A stretch of DNA of 14,702 bases from Lachnospiraceae bacterium (GTDB taxonomy: Bacteria > Bacillota > Clostridia > Lachnospirales > Lachnospiraceae). The notes below the pieces were generated by a model. That model worked only from the letters and a program-made list of their open reading frames with translations, did no database searches and was not told where the DNA came from. The stretch covers positions 1-14,702 of the forward strand of contig VSNO01000119.1 of the NCBI GenBank assembly GCA_009774375.1. Direction: 5' to 3'. How positions within the stretch are numbered: position 1 is the stretch's first letter; each line of letters begins with the position of its first letter. Below are positions 14,678 through 14,702 of this stretch, in pieces. The position numbers and the translations under genes were made by a program.

Positions 14678-14702
14678 AAATGTCTTATCTGTCTCTCAGA
14701 TA

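Noticed and set aside
1..14702. Mobile element, prophage, CRISPR array, tRNA or defence system
   Set aside because: No transposase, integrase, regular repeat-spacer pattern, cloverleaf or defence-gene motif was seen on either strand.

Overview
The window looks like a chromosomal segment of an anaerobic Firmicute, most likely of the Lachnospiraceae/Clostridia. This rests on four things: strong GGAGG-type ribosome binding sites, Gram-positive-style lipoprotein and anti-sigma architecture, a GlnA plus ANTAR regulator pair that is typical of Clostridia, and no outer-membrane genes. Base composition is roughly balanced to slightly GC-rich. All genes but one lie on the minus strand, and gaps are short. 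There is no rRNA, tRNA, CRISPR array, insertion sequence or phage gene, so this is ordinary core and cell-envelope DNA rather than a mobile island.

Reading the minus strand from right to left, the first block is a DUF368 membrane protein (13767-14627, the family shown to recycle undecaprenyl phosphate), a SAM-dependent methyltransferase (12958-13743) and the redox chaperone Hsp33 (hslO, 11967-12845). One plus-strand gene (11210-11959) encodes a membrane-anchored protein with a long Ser/Thr/Asn/Gly linker and a degenerate FMN-binding-like domain. It converges on hslO and diverges from glnA.

The second block is glnA (9739-11070), an ANTAR-domain regulator with a pseudo-receiver (9138-9680), manC (7739-9100), dapF (6820-7692), an MBOAT acyltransferase (5409-6818) and its SGNH/AlgX-like partner (4168-5301). 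Short gaps suggest one transcription unit running from nitrogen assimilation through GDP-mannose and diaminopimelate synthesis into an extracellular O-acylation pair. The dapF-MBOAT junction has a single-base gap, with the MBOAT ribosome binding site inside dapF.

The third block is an ECF sigma factor (3542-4063), an overlapping membrane anti-sigma-like protein (2887-3549), a lipoprotein (2203-2817), a second MBOAT acyltransferase (733-2178) and a second SGNH/DHHW partner cut by the window edge (1-713). The most interesting feature of the window is therefore two MBOAT/SGNH acyl-transfer modules in tandem. One is joined to sugar-nucleotide and cell-wall precursor genes, and the other is built into a sigma/anti-sigma operon. 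By analogy with AlgI/AlgJ/AlgX and DltB/DltD, MBOAT proteins move acyl groups across the membrane and the SGNH partners place them on an extracellular polymer. The acceptor polymer cannot be read from this sequence.
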